NCBI GenBank assembly: GCA_024743435.1
Contig: JANSWO010000002.1
Coordinates: 310,001-374,000, forward strand
Direction of reading: 5' to 3'
Origin: Pseudomonadaceae bacterium
GTDB lineage: Bacteria; Pseudomonadota; Gammaproteobacteria; Pseudomonadales; Azotimanducaceae
DNA: 64,000 nt
The notes beneath the pieces were generated by a model. The model saw only the letters and a program-made list of their open reading frames with translations, had not been told where the DNA came from and ran no database searches. A program made the position numbers and the translations under genes. Below, piece after piece: positions 47,838 through 57,476 of the stretch; position 1 is the first letter of the stretch, and each line of letters begins with the position of its first letter.

Positions 47838-48890
47838 ATGTTTGACGTTTGCAGAAAATGCGCGATTTCGCTGGCACCGACGAGTTGGTCCGACCCCCGA
47901 ACGCTCGTCGCCATGGCCGGATGCTATTTGCTAGTCACGGCGCTCGCGGCGTCAGCGTCTGCAGACCAGGCTTCGGCTCGTGAATGGCTGAACCGGATGA
48001 GCGCTGCGTTCGAGCAACAAGACTACGACGGAACGTTCAGCTACTTCGATGGCCGTGATCTGACCTCGCTCAGGGTCGTGCACAAGGTTGTTGATGGTCG
48101 GCAGCGTGAGCGTCTCGTGCATCTAAACGGCGCGCCACGTGAGATTCTGCGTGATGGCGAAGACGTCGCATGCATCTTTCTACCTGGGGATCGCCTGGTA
48201 GAACTTGCGCAGAGCATACCCAGTGGCCCATTTGCCCGGGCCTTTGTCCGGGATTACGACCGAATGGCCGTCGGCTACGATGTCGTCATGGGTAACGAAG
48301 GGCGGATCGCTGGCCGGCGGGCGGTGCAGTTGCTGATCGCGCCAACCGATGAACATCGCTATGGCTACAGGCTCTGGCTCGATCTGGAAACCGCGTTGTT
48401 GTTGCGTTCGGAGCTCGTAAATCAGAAGGGTGCAGCCCTCGAGATTCTTCAATTTGCGACGCTTTCTCTTGGTGCGGATGTGGCCGATTCGGCGTTAGAG
48501 CCGGAGCAGAATCCAGGCATGGTTGTCAGCCATCTGAAGCTTGCGAATGCAGATGCGCTTCGTCACGAGGAGACCGGAAAAAGCTGGCGCGCCTCCTGGC
48601 TGCCGGTTGGGTTCTCGATGGCAAGCGCAGACGTTCGCCGAGCCCCCGGTTCGCTGGCGGCGGTCAATACGCTGGTATACAGCGACGGTCTGGCTGCGTT
48701 CTCCATCTTCGTTGAGGCGATGCCAGATCGAGGGGCGACGGCGGCACAATCCATTGCGGGTGCAACCGTTGCGGTTAGCGAGCTTATCGCCACCAATCAT
48801 GGCCGCCAACTCGTTACCGTTGTAGGCGAGATTCCGGCCAATACCGCACGCAAGATCGCACGTTCGGTGAAGCTCAATGGCGGCCGCTGA
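47838..48890 (+). CDS. rseB: Sigma-E regulatory protein RseB (MucB)
   Basis: Periplasmic sensor that binds RseA and lipopolysaccharide or lipoproteins. 350 residues with a signal peptide (hydrophobic stretch to about residue 43, ASASADQ), then REWLNRMSAAFEQQDYDGTF, the standard MucB start, and the LolA-like domain continuing through YGYRLWLDLETALLLRSELV. Overlaps rseC by 14 bases. Confidence 0.93.
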   Translation: MFDVCRKCAISLAPTSWSDPRTLVAMAGCYLLVTALAASASADQASAREWLNRMSAAFEQQDYDGTFSYFDGRDLTSLRVVHKVVDGRQRERLVHLNGAPREILRDGEDVACIFLPGDRLVELAQSIPSGPFARAFVRDYDRMAVGYDVVMGNEGRIAGRRAVQLLIAPTDEHRYGYRLWLDLETALLLRSELVNQKGAALEILQFATLSLGADVADSALEPEQNPGMVVSHLKLANADALRHEETGKSWRASWLPVGFSMASADVRRAPGSLAAVNTLVYSDGLAAFSIFVEAMPDRGATAAQSIAGATVAVSELIATNHGRQLVTVVGEIPANTARKIARSVKLNGGR

Positions 48891-49317
48891 AGCACGTGCT
48901 ATTCGGCTCGACGCCCGGCGCATTGAGGAGACACTGCATGTGGGCGATTCCCGAGCTGCCTGCAGCGGCTGCTCTGGCTGTGGCTGGTTGCCTCGCCAGG
49001 CCCAGCGCTTGCCGGCTTGTTTGCTCGACGAAGATTCATCGCAAACGATCGCGCTTGAGCAAGGCATTCGCTCGGACGTGATGGCACTGAATGCTCAGGT
49101 GGATGAGTCCGGCTTGGCCAGGGTGGTTGCTGTACTGTTCGCTGTCTTACTCGGCGCGCTTCTGGCAGTGGTACTGCTCGCCGAGGTGTTATCGATGGGC
49201 GCACTGGCTACGGTTGCCAGTGTCTGTGCAGGCATTACGGCCATCGTTACGCTGTTTCGCCAGCGACGCGGACAGATAGAGCAAGCCATCGCTCTGCGGC
49301 TATCCCTAACTGAGTGA
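48877..49317 (+). CDS. rseC: RseC/MucC family membrane protein
   Basis: 146 residues. N-terminal cysteine cluster CSGCSGCGW, typical of RseC proteins, then two adjacent transmembrane helices (about 82-104 and 108-125) and a short basic tail. E. coli RseC is tied to SoxR reduction; in Pseudomonas mucC modulates alginate. Role here is uncertain; placement in the operon is conserved. Confidence 0.88.
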   Translation: MAAAEARAIRLDARRIEETLHVGDSRAACSGCSGCGWLPRQAQRLPACLLDEDSSQTIALEQGIRSDVMALNAQVDESGLARVVAVLFAVLLGALLAVVLLAEVLSMGALATVASVCAGITAIVTLFRQRRGQIEQAIALRLSLTE

Positions 49318-49620
49318 CGCAATCGCAGCAAAACACCTGGCTTTCCTCTGCAAGAGCATGAGTCGTTAGCGGGGTTGAAAACGGCGTCGGCAGGACCTAG
49401 ATACCCAGGCAGTAGATTGCTTTGATTGGCCGCGGGCATAGGAAGGACTACAAGCAATTTTTACAAAAAGAGCGCCGGTTTGGCAGGGTGGACTCGCCAC
49501 CCGGTTGTACGGCGTCGAGTGGATAGCCTGATTGGCATCTTTGCGCGCAGTGGGCCGAGGTTCTGGAGAGCCAGGCACGACGGCACGCAGTAATAGGAAT
49601 CTAAAAACAGGATCTAACCC
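49318..49620. other. 303-base gap before degQ, nothing recognised
   Basis: No coding frame with family character. A T-rich/A-rich patch around 49455-49470 could belong to a promoter, but no clear sigma-E or sigma-70 pair was found by eye. Confidence 0.5.
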
Positions 49621-51045
49621 ATGACCTTACGTCCAGGCTCAGCCCCGTTCAACGGTGTTAAAGCGTTCTTTCTTCTGCTGGCAATGGTTCTCGGTACGGC
49701 GCAAGTCGCCCAAGCGAGAGACCTGCCACAGTTCGCAGACCTCGTGGAGGAGCTAACGCCGGCCGTTGTCAGCATCACAACCGTGCAGGCGCAACGACCT
49801 CGACCGTCCCAGCGAGGACCAGGTGGCTCTGAGCAATTCGACGACTTCTTTCGGCGCTTCTTCCCACCGGAGGGCGGCTCGGGCCAGTTTCCTGCACCGC
49901 AATCGCTCGGTTCGGGTTTCATTATTTCCGCCGATGGCTATGTGCTGACCAACAACCACGTGATTGATGGCGCGCAGGAGATCATTGTGCACCTCTGGGA
50001 TCGTCGCGAACTGACGGCCGAGGTTGTGGGCACAGACCCGCGTTCCGATCTGGCGCTGCTGAAAGTTGATGGCAAAGGCTTGCCTAAGGTCCGAATCGGC
50101 TCGTCTGAGAAACTGCGAGTAGGTGAATGGGTCATGGCGATCGGGTCGCCGTTTCGTTTCGACTACTCCGTAACCGCCGGCATCGTCAGCGCCAAAGAGC
50201 GGAGCCTTCCGGATCAGGATAATCAGAGCTACGTGCCCTTCATTCAGACGGACGTCGCCATTAACCCTGGTAACTCGGGTGGGCCGCTGTTCAATATGGA
50301 TGGCGAAGTCATCGGCATAAACAGCCAGATATATACCCGCTCCGGCGGCTTTATGGGCTTGTCTTTCGCCATCCCGATTGACGTCGCCGTAGATGTCGCC
50401 GATCAGCTCAAGGACGGTGGCGACGTATCACGCGGCTGGCTCGGTGTGGTGATTCAGGAGGTAAGCCGGGATCTTGCCGAAGGCTTTGGTCTGGATCGTC
50501 CGCAAGGCGCACTGGTTGTTCGAGTATTCGATGGCGGTCCGGCAGACAAAGCTGGCCTCAAAGAAGGTGACATCATCACCGCGTTCAATGGCAAGACGAT
50601 TGGCCTGTCATCGGAGTTGCCGGCAATGGTGGGACGCCTGCGCGCGGGTAGTGATGCGGTCCTGAGCGTCGTCCGCAATGGCCGCAGCATCAAGCTCGAC
50701 GTCGAAGTTGGCGAGTTAGCAGGCGCCGCAGGCCAGGTTACCCAGAGCGACAACGGCTCCGCTAGCTCCAATCTGGTGGGCTTGACGGTTGGTCCGCTAC
50801 CCGAGGCAGCTCAGGATCGTTTTGATGTGGACGCAGGCGTACAGGTGACTGCGGTCTCCGGTCCGGCTGCTGCTGCCGGTATCCGCCCCGGTGACATCAT
50901 CACGCTACTGAACAACCGGCAGGTGAACAGCGTGGATGAGTTCGCGACGATCGTTGACGAGCTCCCGCGCGGACGCTCCATCGCGGTTCTCGTTGTCCGT
51001 GGTGGCAATGCGACGTTCATCCCTCTGCGGGTTCCGGCCGAGTAA
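49621..51045 (+). CDS. degQ: Do-family periplasmic serine protease (DegQ/MucD)
   Basis: Degrades misfolded envelope proteins. 474 residues: signal peptide (to about residue 32), trypsin-like domain with catalytic His113 (LTNNHVIDGA), Asp143 (RSDLALLKVD) and Ser219 (NPGNSGGPLF), then two PDZ domains (RGWLGVVIQEVSRDLAEGFG; GPAAAAGIRPGDIITLLNN). Its site after rseABC matches mucD in Pseudomonas, making it the protease output of the stress system. Confidence 0.95.
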   Translation: MTLRPGSAPFNGVKAFFLLLAMVLGTAQVAQARDLPQFADLVEELTPAVVSITTVQAQRPRPSQRGPGGSEQFDDFFRRFFPPEGGSGQFPAPQSLGSGFIISADGYVLTNNHVIDGAQEIIVHLWDRRELTAEVVGTDPRSDLALLKVDGKGLPKVRIGSSEKLRVGEWVMAIGSPFRFDYSVTAGIVSAKERSLPDQDNQSYVPFIQTDVAINPGNSGGPLFNMDGEVIGINSQIYTRSGGFMGLSFAIPIDVAVDVADQLKDGGDVSRGWLGVVIQEVSRDLAEGFGLDRPQGALVVRVFDGGPADKAGLKEGDIITAFNGKTIGLSSELPAMVGRLRAGSDAVLSVVRNGRSIKLDVEVGELAGAAGQVTQSDNGSASSNLVGLTVGPLPEAAQDRFDVDAGVQVTAVSGPAAAAGIRPGDIITLLNNRQVNSVDEFATIVDELPRGRSIAVLVVRGGNATFIPLRVPAE

Positions 51046-51081
51046 CCTTCCACCCCACGTCCATCTTCTGATGAGCCCGCC

Positions 51082-51113
51082 GGCGCGAGTATGCGTTCTG
51101 ATACACTCGCGCC
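51082..51113. terminator. Hairpin after degQ
   Basis: Perfect nine-base stem GGCGCGAGT/ACTCGCGCC with a 14-base loop, about 37 bases past the degQ stop. No T-run. The remainder of the roughly 300-base gap up to lepA shows nothing recognisable. Confidence 0.5.
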
Positions 51114-51352
51114 GCGCCGGGCCCGGGATCAAACTCGCGCGTCGGCAATCGTTGGGCGCTGTGTCCGACGCGGGTATCAGATCACGGCTTGTCAAGCGTA
51201 CGAGGGCGCACAAAGGCGCATGAAACTACCTAACGTTAAAGGCAAGCGTCGGGATGACCTATAAAACGTAGCGCTGGCTAACGGCCAGCCCTTAACAGGG
51301 CTGTGACTGGCCTGCAGGCAGCAAACAGCCATCACCAAAGAGTGTTCCGCAC

Positions 51353-53149
51353 TTGCACGACATAACGCGCATTCGAAATTTTTCGATTATTGCCCACATC
51401 GACCATGGTAAATCGACGCTGGCTGACCGGCTCATCCAGCTCTGCGGTGGTTTGAGTGAACGGGAGATGGCGGAGCAGGTGCTCGATTCCATGGATCTGG
51501 AGCGTGAGCGCGGCATTACCATCAAGGCCCAGAGCGTTACGCTCAAGTACACAGCACAGGATGGCGAAGTCTATTTGCTGAACCTGATCGACACCCCTGG
51601 ACACGTCGACTTCTCTTACGAGGTATCGCGGTCACTGGCCGCCTGCGAAGGTGCATTGCTGGTCGTGGACGCTGCGCAAGGGGTAGAGGCGCAGTCGGTT
51701 GCGAACTGCTACACGGCAATCGAGATGGGTCTGGAAGTGCTGCCGGTACTGAACAAGATTGATCTGCAGCAGGCTGAGCCCGAACGCGTCGCGCAAGAGA
51801 TCGAGGACATTATCGGCCTGGATACGTCGGATATCCTGAAGGTGAGTGCCAAAACGGGGCTCGGTGTGCCGGACCTGCTCGAGCAGTTGATTGCAACCAT
51901 TCCGCCGCCTCAGGGCAGTCGCGAGGGCGCCTTTCAGGCGCTCATCATCGATTCCTGGTTCGACAACTACCTCGGTATCGTATCGCTGGTTCGTGTCGTC
52001 AGTGGCGTATTGAAGAAGGGCGATCCGATTGTGGCTAAGACGATCGGGCGGGCGCACAACGCCCACGATATCGGCGTATTCACACCCAAGCGCGATCCGC
52101 GCAAAGCGTTGTATGCCGGAGAAGTCGGCTACGTGGTAGCCGGTATCAAAGAAATTCGTGGCGCGCCGGTTGGCGATACGCTTGTCCATACCAAAGGCGC
52201 TGAAGAAGTAGCGGCGCTGCCCGGGTTTGAACAGGTCAAGCCACAGGTCTTTGCCGGCTTGTTTCCAGTCAACTCCGAGGACTTTGAGAGTTTTCGTGAA
52301 GCACTCGAGAAACTGTGCCTGAATGATGCGTCGCTGTTCTACGAGCCAGAATCGTCGGACGCATTGGGATTCGGCTTTCGCTGCGGCTTCCTTGGCATGT
52401 TGCACATGGAAATTGTGCAGGAGCGGCTGGAGCGCGAATATTCGCTGGATCTGATTACCTCCGCGCCAACAGTAGTTTATGAGGTTGAAACGCCATCTGG
52501 TGAAGTCCTCGCGATCGACAATCCGTCGCGTCTGCCGGACAACGTCGCCGAGATGCGCGAGCCGATCGCCGATGTCAATGTGCTGGTGCCTCAGACTTAC
52601 CTGGGATCAGTGATCGCTTTGTGCGAGGAGCGTCGTGGCGTACAGAAGAACATGCAGTTCTCCGGTGGTCAGGTGTCGCTCAGCTATGAGTTGCCGATGA
52701 GCGAAGTGGTTCTGGATTTCTTTGACCGGGTGAAGTCCGTGAGCCGGGGTTTTGCCTCACTCGATTACAATTTTGACCGCTTTCAGGCAGCAAAGCTGGT
52801 TCGACTGGACATTCTGATCAACGGCGAACGCGTGGATGCTCTGGCGATGATTGTGCACCGTGATCAGGCGCAATCTCGCGGCCGGTTGCTCGCCGAGAAG
52901 ATGAAGGAGCTGATACCGAGGCAAATGTTTGATGTGGCGATTCAGGCGGCCATCGGCGGCCAGATCATTGCACGCCAAACGGTTAAGGCATTGCGTAAAA
53001 ACGTGACCGCGAAGTGTTACGGGGGCGACGTAACGCGCAAGAAGAAGCTGCTCGAGAAGCAGAAGGCTGGTAAGAAGCGAATGAAGCAGGTCGGCCGGGT
53101 GGAGATACCCCAGGACGCCTTCCTGGCGGCGCTCAAGGTGGAGCGATGA
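51353..53149 (+). CDS. lepA: Elongation factor 4 (LepA)
   Basis: Ribosome-associated translational GTPase. 598 residues with G1 [13 protein letters not shown], the G3 [23 protein letters not shown], and the LepA-specific C-terminal domain with [24 protein letters not shown] at 51353 is the only plausible start; no ATG or GTG precedes the GTPase core in frame. The next gene would normally be lepB, but a DUF4845 gene follows directly. Confidence 0.96.
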   Translation: MHDITRIRNFSIIAHIDHGKSTLADRLIQLCGGLSEREMAEQVLDSMDLERERGITIKAQSVTLKYTAQDGEVYLLNLIDTPGHVDFSYEVSRSLAACEGALLVVDAAQGVEAQSVANCYTAIEMGLEVLPVLNKIDLQQAEPERVAQEIEDIIGLDTSDILKVSAKTGLGVPDLLEQLIATIPPPQGSREGAFQALIIDSWFDNYLGIVSLVRVVSGVLKKGDPIVAKTIGRAHNAHDIGVFTPKRDPRKALYAGEVGYVVAGIKEIRGAPVGDTLVHTKGAEEVAALPGFEQVKPQVFAGLFPVNSEDFESFREALEKLCLNDASLFYEPESSDALGFGFRCGFLGMLHMEIVQERLEREYSLDLITSAPTVVYEVETPSGEVLAIDNPSRLPDNVAEMREPIADVNVLVPQTYLGSVIALCEERRGVQKNMQFSGGQVSLSYELPMSEVVLDFFDRVKSVSRGFASLDYNFDRFQAAKLVRLDILINGERVDALAMIVHRDQAQSRGRLLAEKMKELIPRQMFDVAIQAAIGGQIIARQTVKALRKNVTAKCYGGDVTRKKKLLEKQKAGKKRMKQVGRVEIPQDAFLAALKVER

Positions 53150-53251
53150 GCGCCCCAGCTGCTCTGCTTCGAGGTTAACTACTCGACAGGTTTTCTTCCC
53201 TGAACGGGGTAGAATCAACGTCACAGCGCACCTTTTGCGAGGCCAATCTCG

Positions 53252-53695
53252 ATGCTCAGTCAACGCCGCCAATCGCCCCGGAACGCACGCTCGCACAGCC
53301 GACGGCCGCTCTCGTTGCACACCCGAACACCCGGGGTATCCCGCCAGCGCGGCGCCGGAATGTTGTCGTGGATCTGCATACTCGCGGTCGCTGCACTACT
53401 CCTGACGCTTGCGCTTCGCCTGATTCCTCACTACATCGACTTTCGCACGATGGTTGGATTGATCGAGGATCTGCCAGCCGGCGAAGTCCACGATATGACT
53501 AAGAAAGACATCCGCGATACGCTCACCAAGCGCTTCAAAATTAACAACATCCGTGACCTGAAGGTGACGGATGTACTCACGATTGAGCGCTCACGCGGCG
53601 AAACGATCCTGCTGCTGGACTACGAAGTTCGCGAAAACATGGTTGCCAACATCGACCTGGTGGTCATGTTCGACCAGCGTTTTGACTACCGGTAG
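53252..53695 (+). CDS. DUF4845 membrane protein
   Basis: 147 residues: Arg-rich N-terminus ending RQRGAGM, one transmembrane helix (about 38-57, LSWICILAVAALLLTLALRL), then the DUF4845 body (IPHYIDFRTMVGLIEDL, DIRDTLTKRFKINNI, LDYEVRENMVANIDLVVMFD). This family sits between lepB and rnc in many gammaproteobacteria; function unknown. An internal ATG at residue 37 could be the true start. Six bases before rnc. Confidence 0.85.
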   Translation: MLSQRRQSPRNARSHSRRPLSLHTRTPGVSRQRGAGMLSWICILAVAALLLTLALRLIPHYIDFRTMVGLIEDLPAGEVHDMTKKDIRDTLTKRFKINNIRDLKVTDVLTIERSRGETILLLDYEVRENMVANIDLVVMFDQRFDYR

Positions 53696-53701
53696 CAAGC
53701 G

Positions 53702-54430
53702 ATGAGTGAGTCGGAAGACGCTCTGGAGCGCGCACTAGGCTATCGTTTTTCCGACTCAGATCTATTGCGCCAGGCGCTCACCCACAAGAGCCACGGGTCG
53801 CACAATAACGAGCGCCTCGAGTTTCTTGGCGATGCGGTGCTCGGCTTCGTGGTGGCGGATCTGTTGTACCGAAGGCGGCCAGAGTTGCCCGAAAACGATA
53901 TGACAGTCGTGCGGGCATCGCTTGTGCGCAAGGATGCTCTTGCCTCGGTAGCCAGGCGGCTTGGTCTTGGCCAGTTTCTACGCCTGGGCAGTGGCGAGCA
54001 TCGCAGCGGCGGATTTGATCGCTCATCCATTCTTGCCGACGCCCTTGAGGCCGTCATCGGCGCCGTGCATCTCGACGGTGGCATCGAGAAAGCCGCTGCG
54101 CTCATCGAATCCTGGATGGCAGACCCGATTGAGACGCTGGACCCCAACGATCTTAAAGATGCAAAAACTCGATTGCAGGAGCTGCTACAGGGATTCGGCC
54201 GGCCTTTGCCCGAGTACACCGTTGCGAATCTATCTGGCAAGGATCATGCACGTGAGTTTGTCGTGCAATGCGAACTCACCGACACCCAGGAAGTTTTTCG
54301 GGCAAATGGCACGTCCAGGCGCGCGGGCGAGAAGGCCGCGGCTGCCCTGGCGCTTGCCAGCATGAGTGATCAAGAAGGGCAAGCCGGGCAAACAGTCTCC
54401 GATGCTGCGAAGAGGACGCCGCAGACATGA
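53702..54430 (+). CDS. rnc: Ribonuclease III
   Basis: Cleaves double-stranded RNA in rRNA and mRNA processing. 242 residues with the catalytic signature NERLEFLGDAVLGF, second acidic patch LADALEAVIGAVHLDGG, and a C-terminal dsRNA-binding domain (DAKTRLQELLQGFG; RRAGEKAAAALALA). Its stop overlaps the era start by four bases. Confidence 0.97.
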   Translation: MSESEDALERALGYRFSDSDLLRQALTHKSHGSHNNERLEFLGDAVLGFVVADLLYRRRPELPENDMTVVRASLVRKDALASVARRLGLGQFLRLGSGEHRSGGFDRSSILADALEAVIGAVHLDGGIEKAAALIESWMADPIETLDPNDLKDAKTRLQELLQGFGRPLPEYTVANLSGKDHAREFVVQCELTDTQEVFRANGTSRRAGEKAAAALALASMSDQEGQAGQTVSDAAKRTPQT

Positions 54431-55317
54431 GCAGCCAGACCCGATGCGGCTACGTTGCTCTGGTCGGCCGGCCTAATGTGGGCAAATCGACCCTGATGAA
54501 CCATTTGCTTGGCTTAAAGCTCGCGATCACATCCAGAAAACCACAGACAACCCGGCACACCATGCTGGGGGTGGATACGGAAGGCGACATTCAGGCGATT
54601 TACGTCGATACGCCCGGTATTCACACCGCCGCCGATCGCGCGATGAACCGCTACATGGTGCGCGGCGCGGTGTCGGTTCTGAGCGATGTCGATCTGGTTG
54701 TCATGGTGGTGGATGCTGACAAGTGGGTGAGTGACGACGACCTCGTTCTGTCTCACATCAAACGAGCAGAAACGCCGGCAATGGTCGCGATCAACAAAGT
54801 TGATACCTTTGCCCAGCCAGAGCAGGTTCTCAGCGTCATTGAGCAGTTACGCAGCCGGCATGATTTCAGTGCGTACCTGCCTATCTCCGCCCTTAAAGAG
54901 CGCGGCCTAGAGGCGCTGCGCGCAGAAATTGCGCAGGCATTGCCGGTGGCGCAACATCTGTTTCCGGCCGATCAGCTGACGGACAAACCAATGCGTTTTC
55001 TGGCTGCTGAGATCATTCGCGAAAAGCTCATGCGACGCCTTGGTGAGGAGTTGCCGCACCACCTTAGCGTGACGGTAGAGCAGTACCGTGTAGAGGGCTC
55101 GCTCGTTCGCATCGCAGCGAACATCATCGTTGAGCGGCGAGGGCAGAAGGCGATTGTGATCGGTTCCAAAGGAGCCAGGCTGAAAGCGATTGGAAGTGAA
55201 GCTCGACAGGACATCGAAGCACTGGTTGATGCCAAAGTCATGCTCAATCTGTGGGTAAAAGTTAAGCCTGGTTGGAGCAATGACGAGGCATCGCTGCGCC
55301 GCTACGGCTATGACTAG
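54427..55317 (+). CDS. era: GTPase Era
   Basis: 16S rRNA-binding GTPase of small-subunit assembly. 296 residues with G1 GRPNVGKSTLMNHL, effector SRKPQTTRHTMLG, G3 DTPGIH, G4 NKVD and a C-terminal KH domain (VIGSKGARLKAIGSEARQDI). Coupled to rnc by ATGA overlap. Confidence 0.97.
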   Translation: MSSQTRCGYVALVGRPNVGKSTLMNHLLGLKLAITSRKPQTTRHTMLGVDTEGDIQAIYVDTPGIHTAADRAMNRYMVRGAVSVLSDVDLVVMVVDADKWVSDDDLVLSHIKRAETPAMVAINKVDTFAQPEQVLSVIEQLRSRHDFSAYLPISALKERGLEALRAEIAQALPVAQHLFPADQLTDKPMRFLAAEIIREKLMRRLGEELPHHLSVTVEQYRVEGSLVRIAANIIVERRGQKAIVIGSKGARLKAIGSEARQDIEALVDAKVMLNLWVKVKPGWSNDEASLRRYGYD

Positions 55318-55349
55318 ACCGCCACTTTTGCCGATCAATCTGGCTTGTG

Positions 55350-56045
55350 ATGCGTACTGACAAGCAACCGGCAGTGCTGTTGCACGCGCGTCGATACCGA
55401 GAGACGAGCCTGATGCTGGATTGGTTCACTAAAGATTTTGGACGGCTCACGACCGTCGCTCGTAGCAATGCCAAAAAAGGGGCGAGCGCACCGTCCTCGT
55501 TTTGTGCCTATCAAATCGGTTGGAGCGGCCGGTCGTCCCTGGCGACGATGACCCAGTGTGAGCTCGTTGAGCATCGTTGGCTGACCGGGGAGGCGGCAAC
55601 GGTAGGCCTCTACGTGAATGAGCTGCTGATTCGTCTTCTGCCTGAACGGGACGCCCAGCCCGGTGTCTTCGCACTCTACTGGCAGATAGTTTCATTGCTA
55701 ACCGAGGTTGCCCGAGGCGCGGAGCTCGAACGTCTGCTCCGAGGTTTCGAACTGCATCTGCTCGAAGTGCTTGGCTACGCGCTCGATCTTGCCCGCGAGG
55801 CAGACTCCGAGACGCCCATTCGATCCGAATTCAATTACTACTTTGACGTTGAGCGTGGGCTGCGACGCAGCAACGGGGAGCTCTCCGAAGATGTCTATGC
55901 AGGCACCATGTTGCTTGCGTTACGTGATGGCGAGTCGCTGAGCGTTGACGATCGTCGCGCGGCGAAGCGGCTTCTACGCTGTGCGCTGGCGCCGTTGCTG
56001 GCCGGCAAACCCCTCAATACTCCTTCGTTTCTGGGATCCAGGTAA
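55350..56045 (+). CDS. recO: DNA repair protein RecO
   Basis: Loads RecA with RecR. 231 residues with the N-terminal OB fold (PAVLLHARRYRETSLMLDWF) and the helical domain (YVNELLIRLLPERDAQPGVF). The four-cysteine zinc site of some RecO proteins is absent, as in other gammaproteobacteria. GTG one codon earlier is an alternative start. Its TAA overlaps the rlmD ATG by one base; the usual neighbour pdxJ is missing. Confidence 0.93.
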   Translation: MRTDKQPAVLLHARRYRETSLMLDWFTKDFGRLTTVARSNAKKGASAPSSFCAYQIGWSGRSSLATMTQCELVEHRWLTGEAATVGLYVNELLIRLLPERDAQPGVFALYWQIVSLLTEVARGAELERLLRGFELHLLEVLGYALDLAREADSETPIRSEFNYYFDVERGLRRSNGELSEDVYAGTMLLALRDGESLSVDDRRAAKRLLRCALAPLLAGKPLNTPSFLGSR

Positions 56046-57415
56046 TGGCTCGCTACAAATTTCCACAACACTTTTCGGTGCTGGCAGGAGAGCTGGGCAG
56101 AGACGGCCTGGCGACGGCAGAGTTCGAAGGTCGGCCGGTGCAAATCAAGAATGGGCTGCCGGGTGAACAGGTCGAGGTTCGAACCGTCGGGGTCAAGCGG
56201 CGAAAAGCTCTGGTTGAGGCTCAGGCCTGGCAACCGGCAAATCCTGAACGGGTTGAACCTGCCTGCAAGCACTTCCCTCGCTGTGGTGGCTGCACGCTTG
56301 CGCATGTCGACCCAGTGGCTCAACTCGCGTCGAAACGGGGCTGGATGCTTGCCGAACTCGCGGCAGCCGGCGTCGAGCCGGCCAGGGTGAGGGATGACGT
56401 GGCGGGTCCGTTGATGGGCTATCGAACCAAAGCGCGCTTGGGAGTGCGCAAGATTGGCGAGCAAGTGCTCGTGGGGTTCCGCGAATCGTTTTCCTCTCGA
56501 GTCGCGAGACTGGATGCCTGCATGGTCCTATCGGAGCCGTTCTCGGGTTTGCTACCGGCGCTGTCGGAACTGATCGGGTCGCTCACCATTTCGGCTGACG
56601 TTCCCCAACTCGAACTCGCGGCCGGTGATCCTGTACACGGAAACGCAGCGATTATCGTGCGCCATCTCGCGCCGCTTGCCATCTCGGATATCGAGCGCCT
56701 GCAAGCATTCGAGCAGCGCTACGCGATTCGCCTATGGCTACAGGCCAAAGGTCCAGACACGGTTGTTCCGCTAACGGATGCGCGGGATTTGACTTCTACA
56801 AGCAGTTTTCGCTCGGATGGACAGTTGCTGCTGGGCAATCCTGATTTCGGCCTGAATCTGCTCTTTCATCCAAGTGCATTCACCCAGGTAAACCTCGCCA
56901 TCAACCGCAGCCTTGTGCGCGAGGCGTTGATCAGTCTGAAGCTGCGAGCGGGTGTGCAGGTGAGTGATTTGTTCTGCGGGATCGGTAATTTCACTTTGCC
57001 TATTGCGCGCAGTGGTGCTCGCGTTTTCGGGGTCGAAGCGTCAGCACCGGCAATCGCTCAGGCTCGAAAGAACGCGGCCGCAAATTCTGTTGACTGCGAA
57101 TTCGCTGTTGCGGACCTGTACAGCGACGCGGTGCATCGAGGCTCTGAACACGCCGGCGAAGAGCAGCTTCGCCGAATTCGAGCCAGTGAGCGATTGCTTC
57201 TGGACCCACCGCGATCAGGAGCGGGGCCAAACCTTGCCGGCTGGCTCGGCCCGAATCTGTCGACGCTCGTGTATGTGTCCTGCAATCCGGTCTCGTTGGC
57301 AGAAGACGCTGCTGTCCTGAACAGTAATGGCTTTGATCTTGCCAGCGTCGGTGTGTTCGATATGTTTCCGCATACCACTCACGTAGAGACGCTTGCGGTG
57401 TTCAATGCTAGATGA
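56045..57415 (+). CDS. rlmD: 23S rRNA (uracil1939-C5)-methyltransferase RlmD
   Basis: Uses S-adenosylmethionine to form m5U1939. 456 residues: N-terminal TRAM domain, four-cysteine Fe-S site (three in CKHFPRCGGC plus a later Cys), SAM-binding DLFCGIGNFTLPIA, and catalytic cysteine in VYVSCNPVSLAED. Lies just before relA, as in E. coli. Confidence 0.95.
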   Translation: MARYKFPQHFSVLAGELGRDGLATAEFEGRPVQIKNGLPGEQVEVRTVGVKRRKALVEAQAWQPANPERVEPACKHFPRCGGCTLAHVDPVAQLASKRGWMLAELAAAGVEPARVRDDVAGPLMGYRTKARLGVRKIGEQVLVGFRESFSSRVARLDACMVLSEPFSGLLPALSELIGSLTISADVPQLELAAGDPVHGNAAIIVRHLAPLAISDIERLQAFEQRYAIRLWLQAKGPDTVVPLTDARDLTSTSSFRSDGQLLLGNPDFGLNLLFHPSAFTQVNLAINRSLVREALISLKLRAGVQVSDLFCGIGNFTLPIARSGARVFGVEASAPAIAQARKNAAANSVDCEFAVADLYSDAVHRGSEHAGEEQLRRIRASERLLLDPPRSGAGPNLAGWLGPNLSTLVYVSCNPVSLAEDAAVLNSNGFDLASVGVFDMFPHTTHVETLAVFNAR

Positions 57416-57476
57416 ACCGATGAATCAGCTTGTGTATGCCGGCAGCCATTATCTGGATAGAGAAGACACGTAACCC

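Noticed and set aside
53252-53695. Assignment as signal peptidase lepB from its position after lepA
   Set aside because: Too short, single transmembrane helix, no Ser/Lys catalytic motifs; sequence fits DUF4845.
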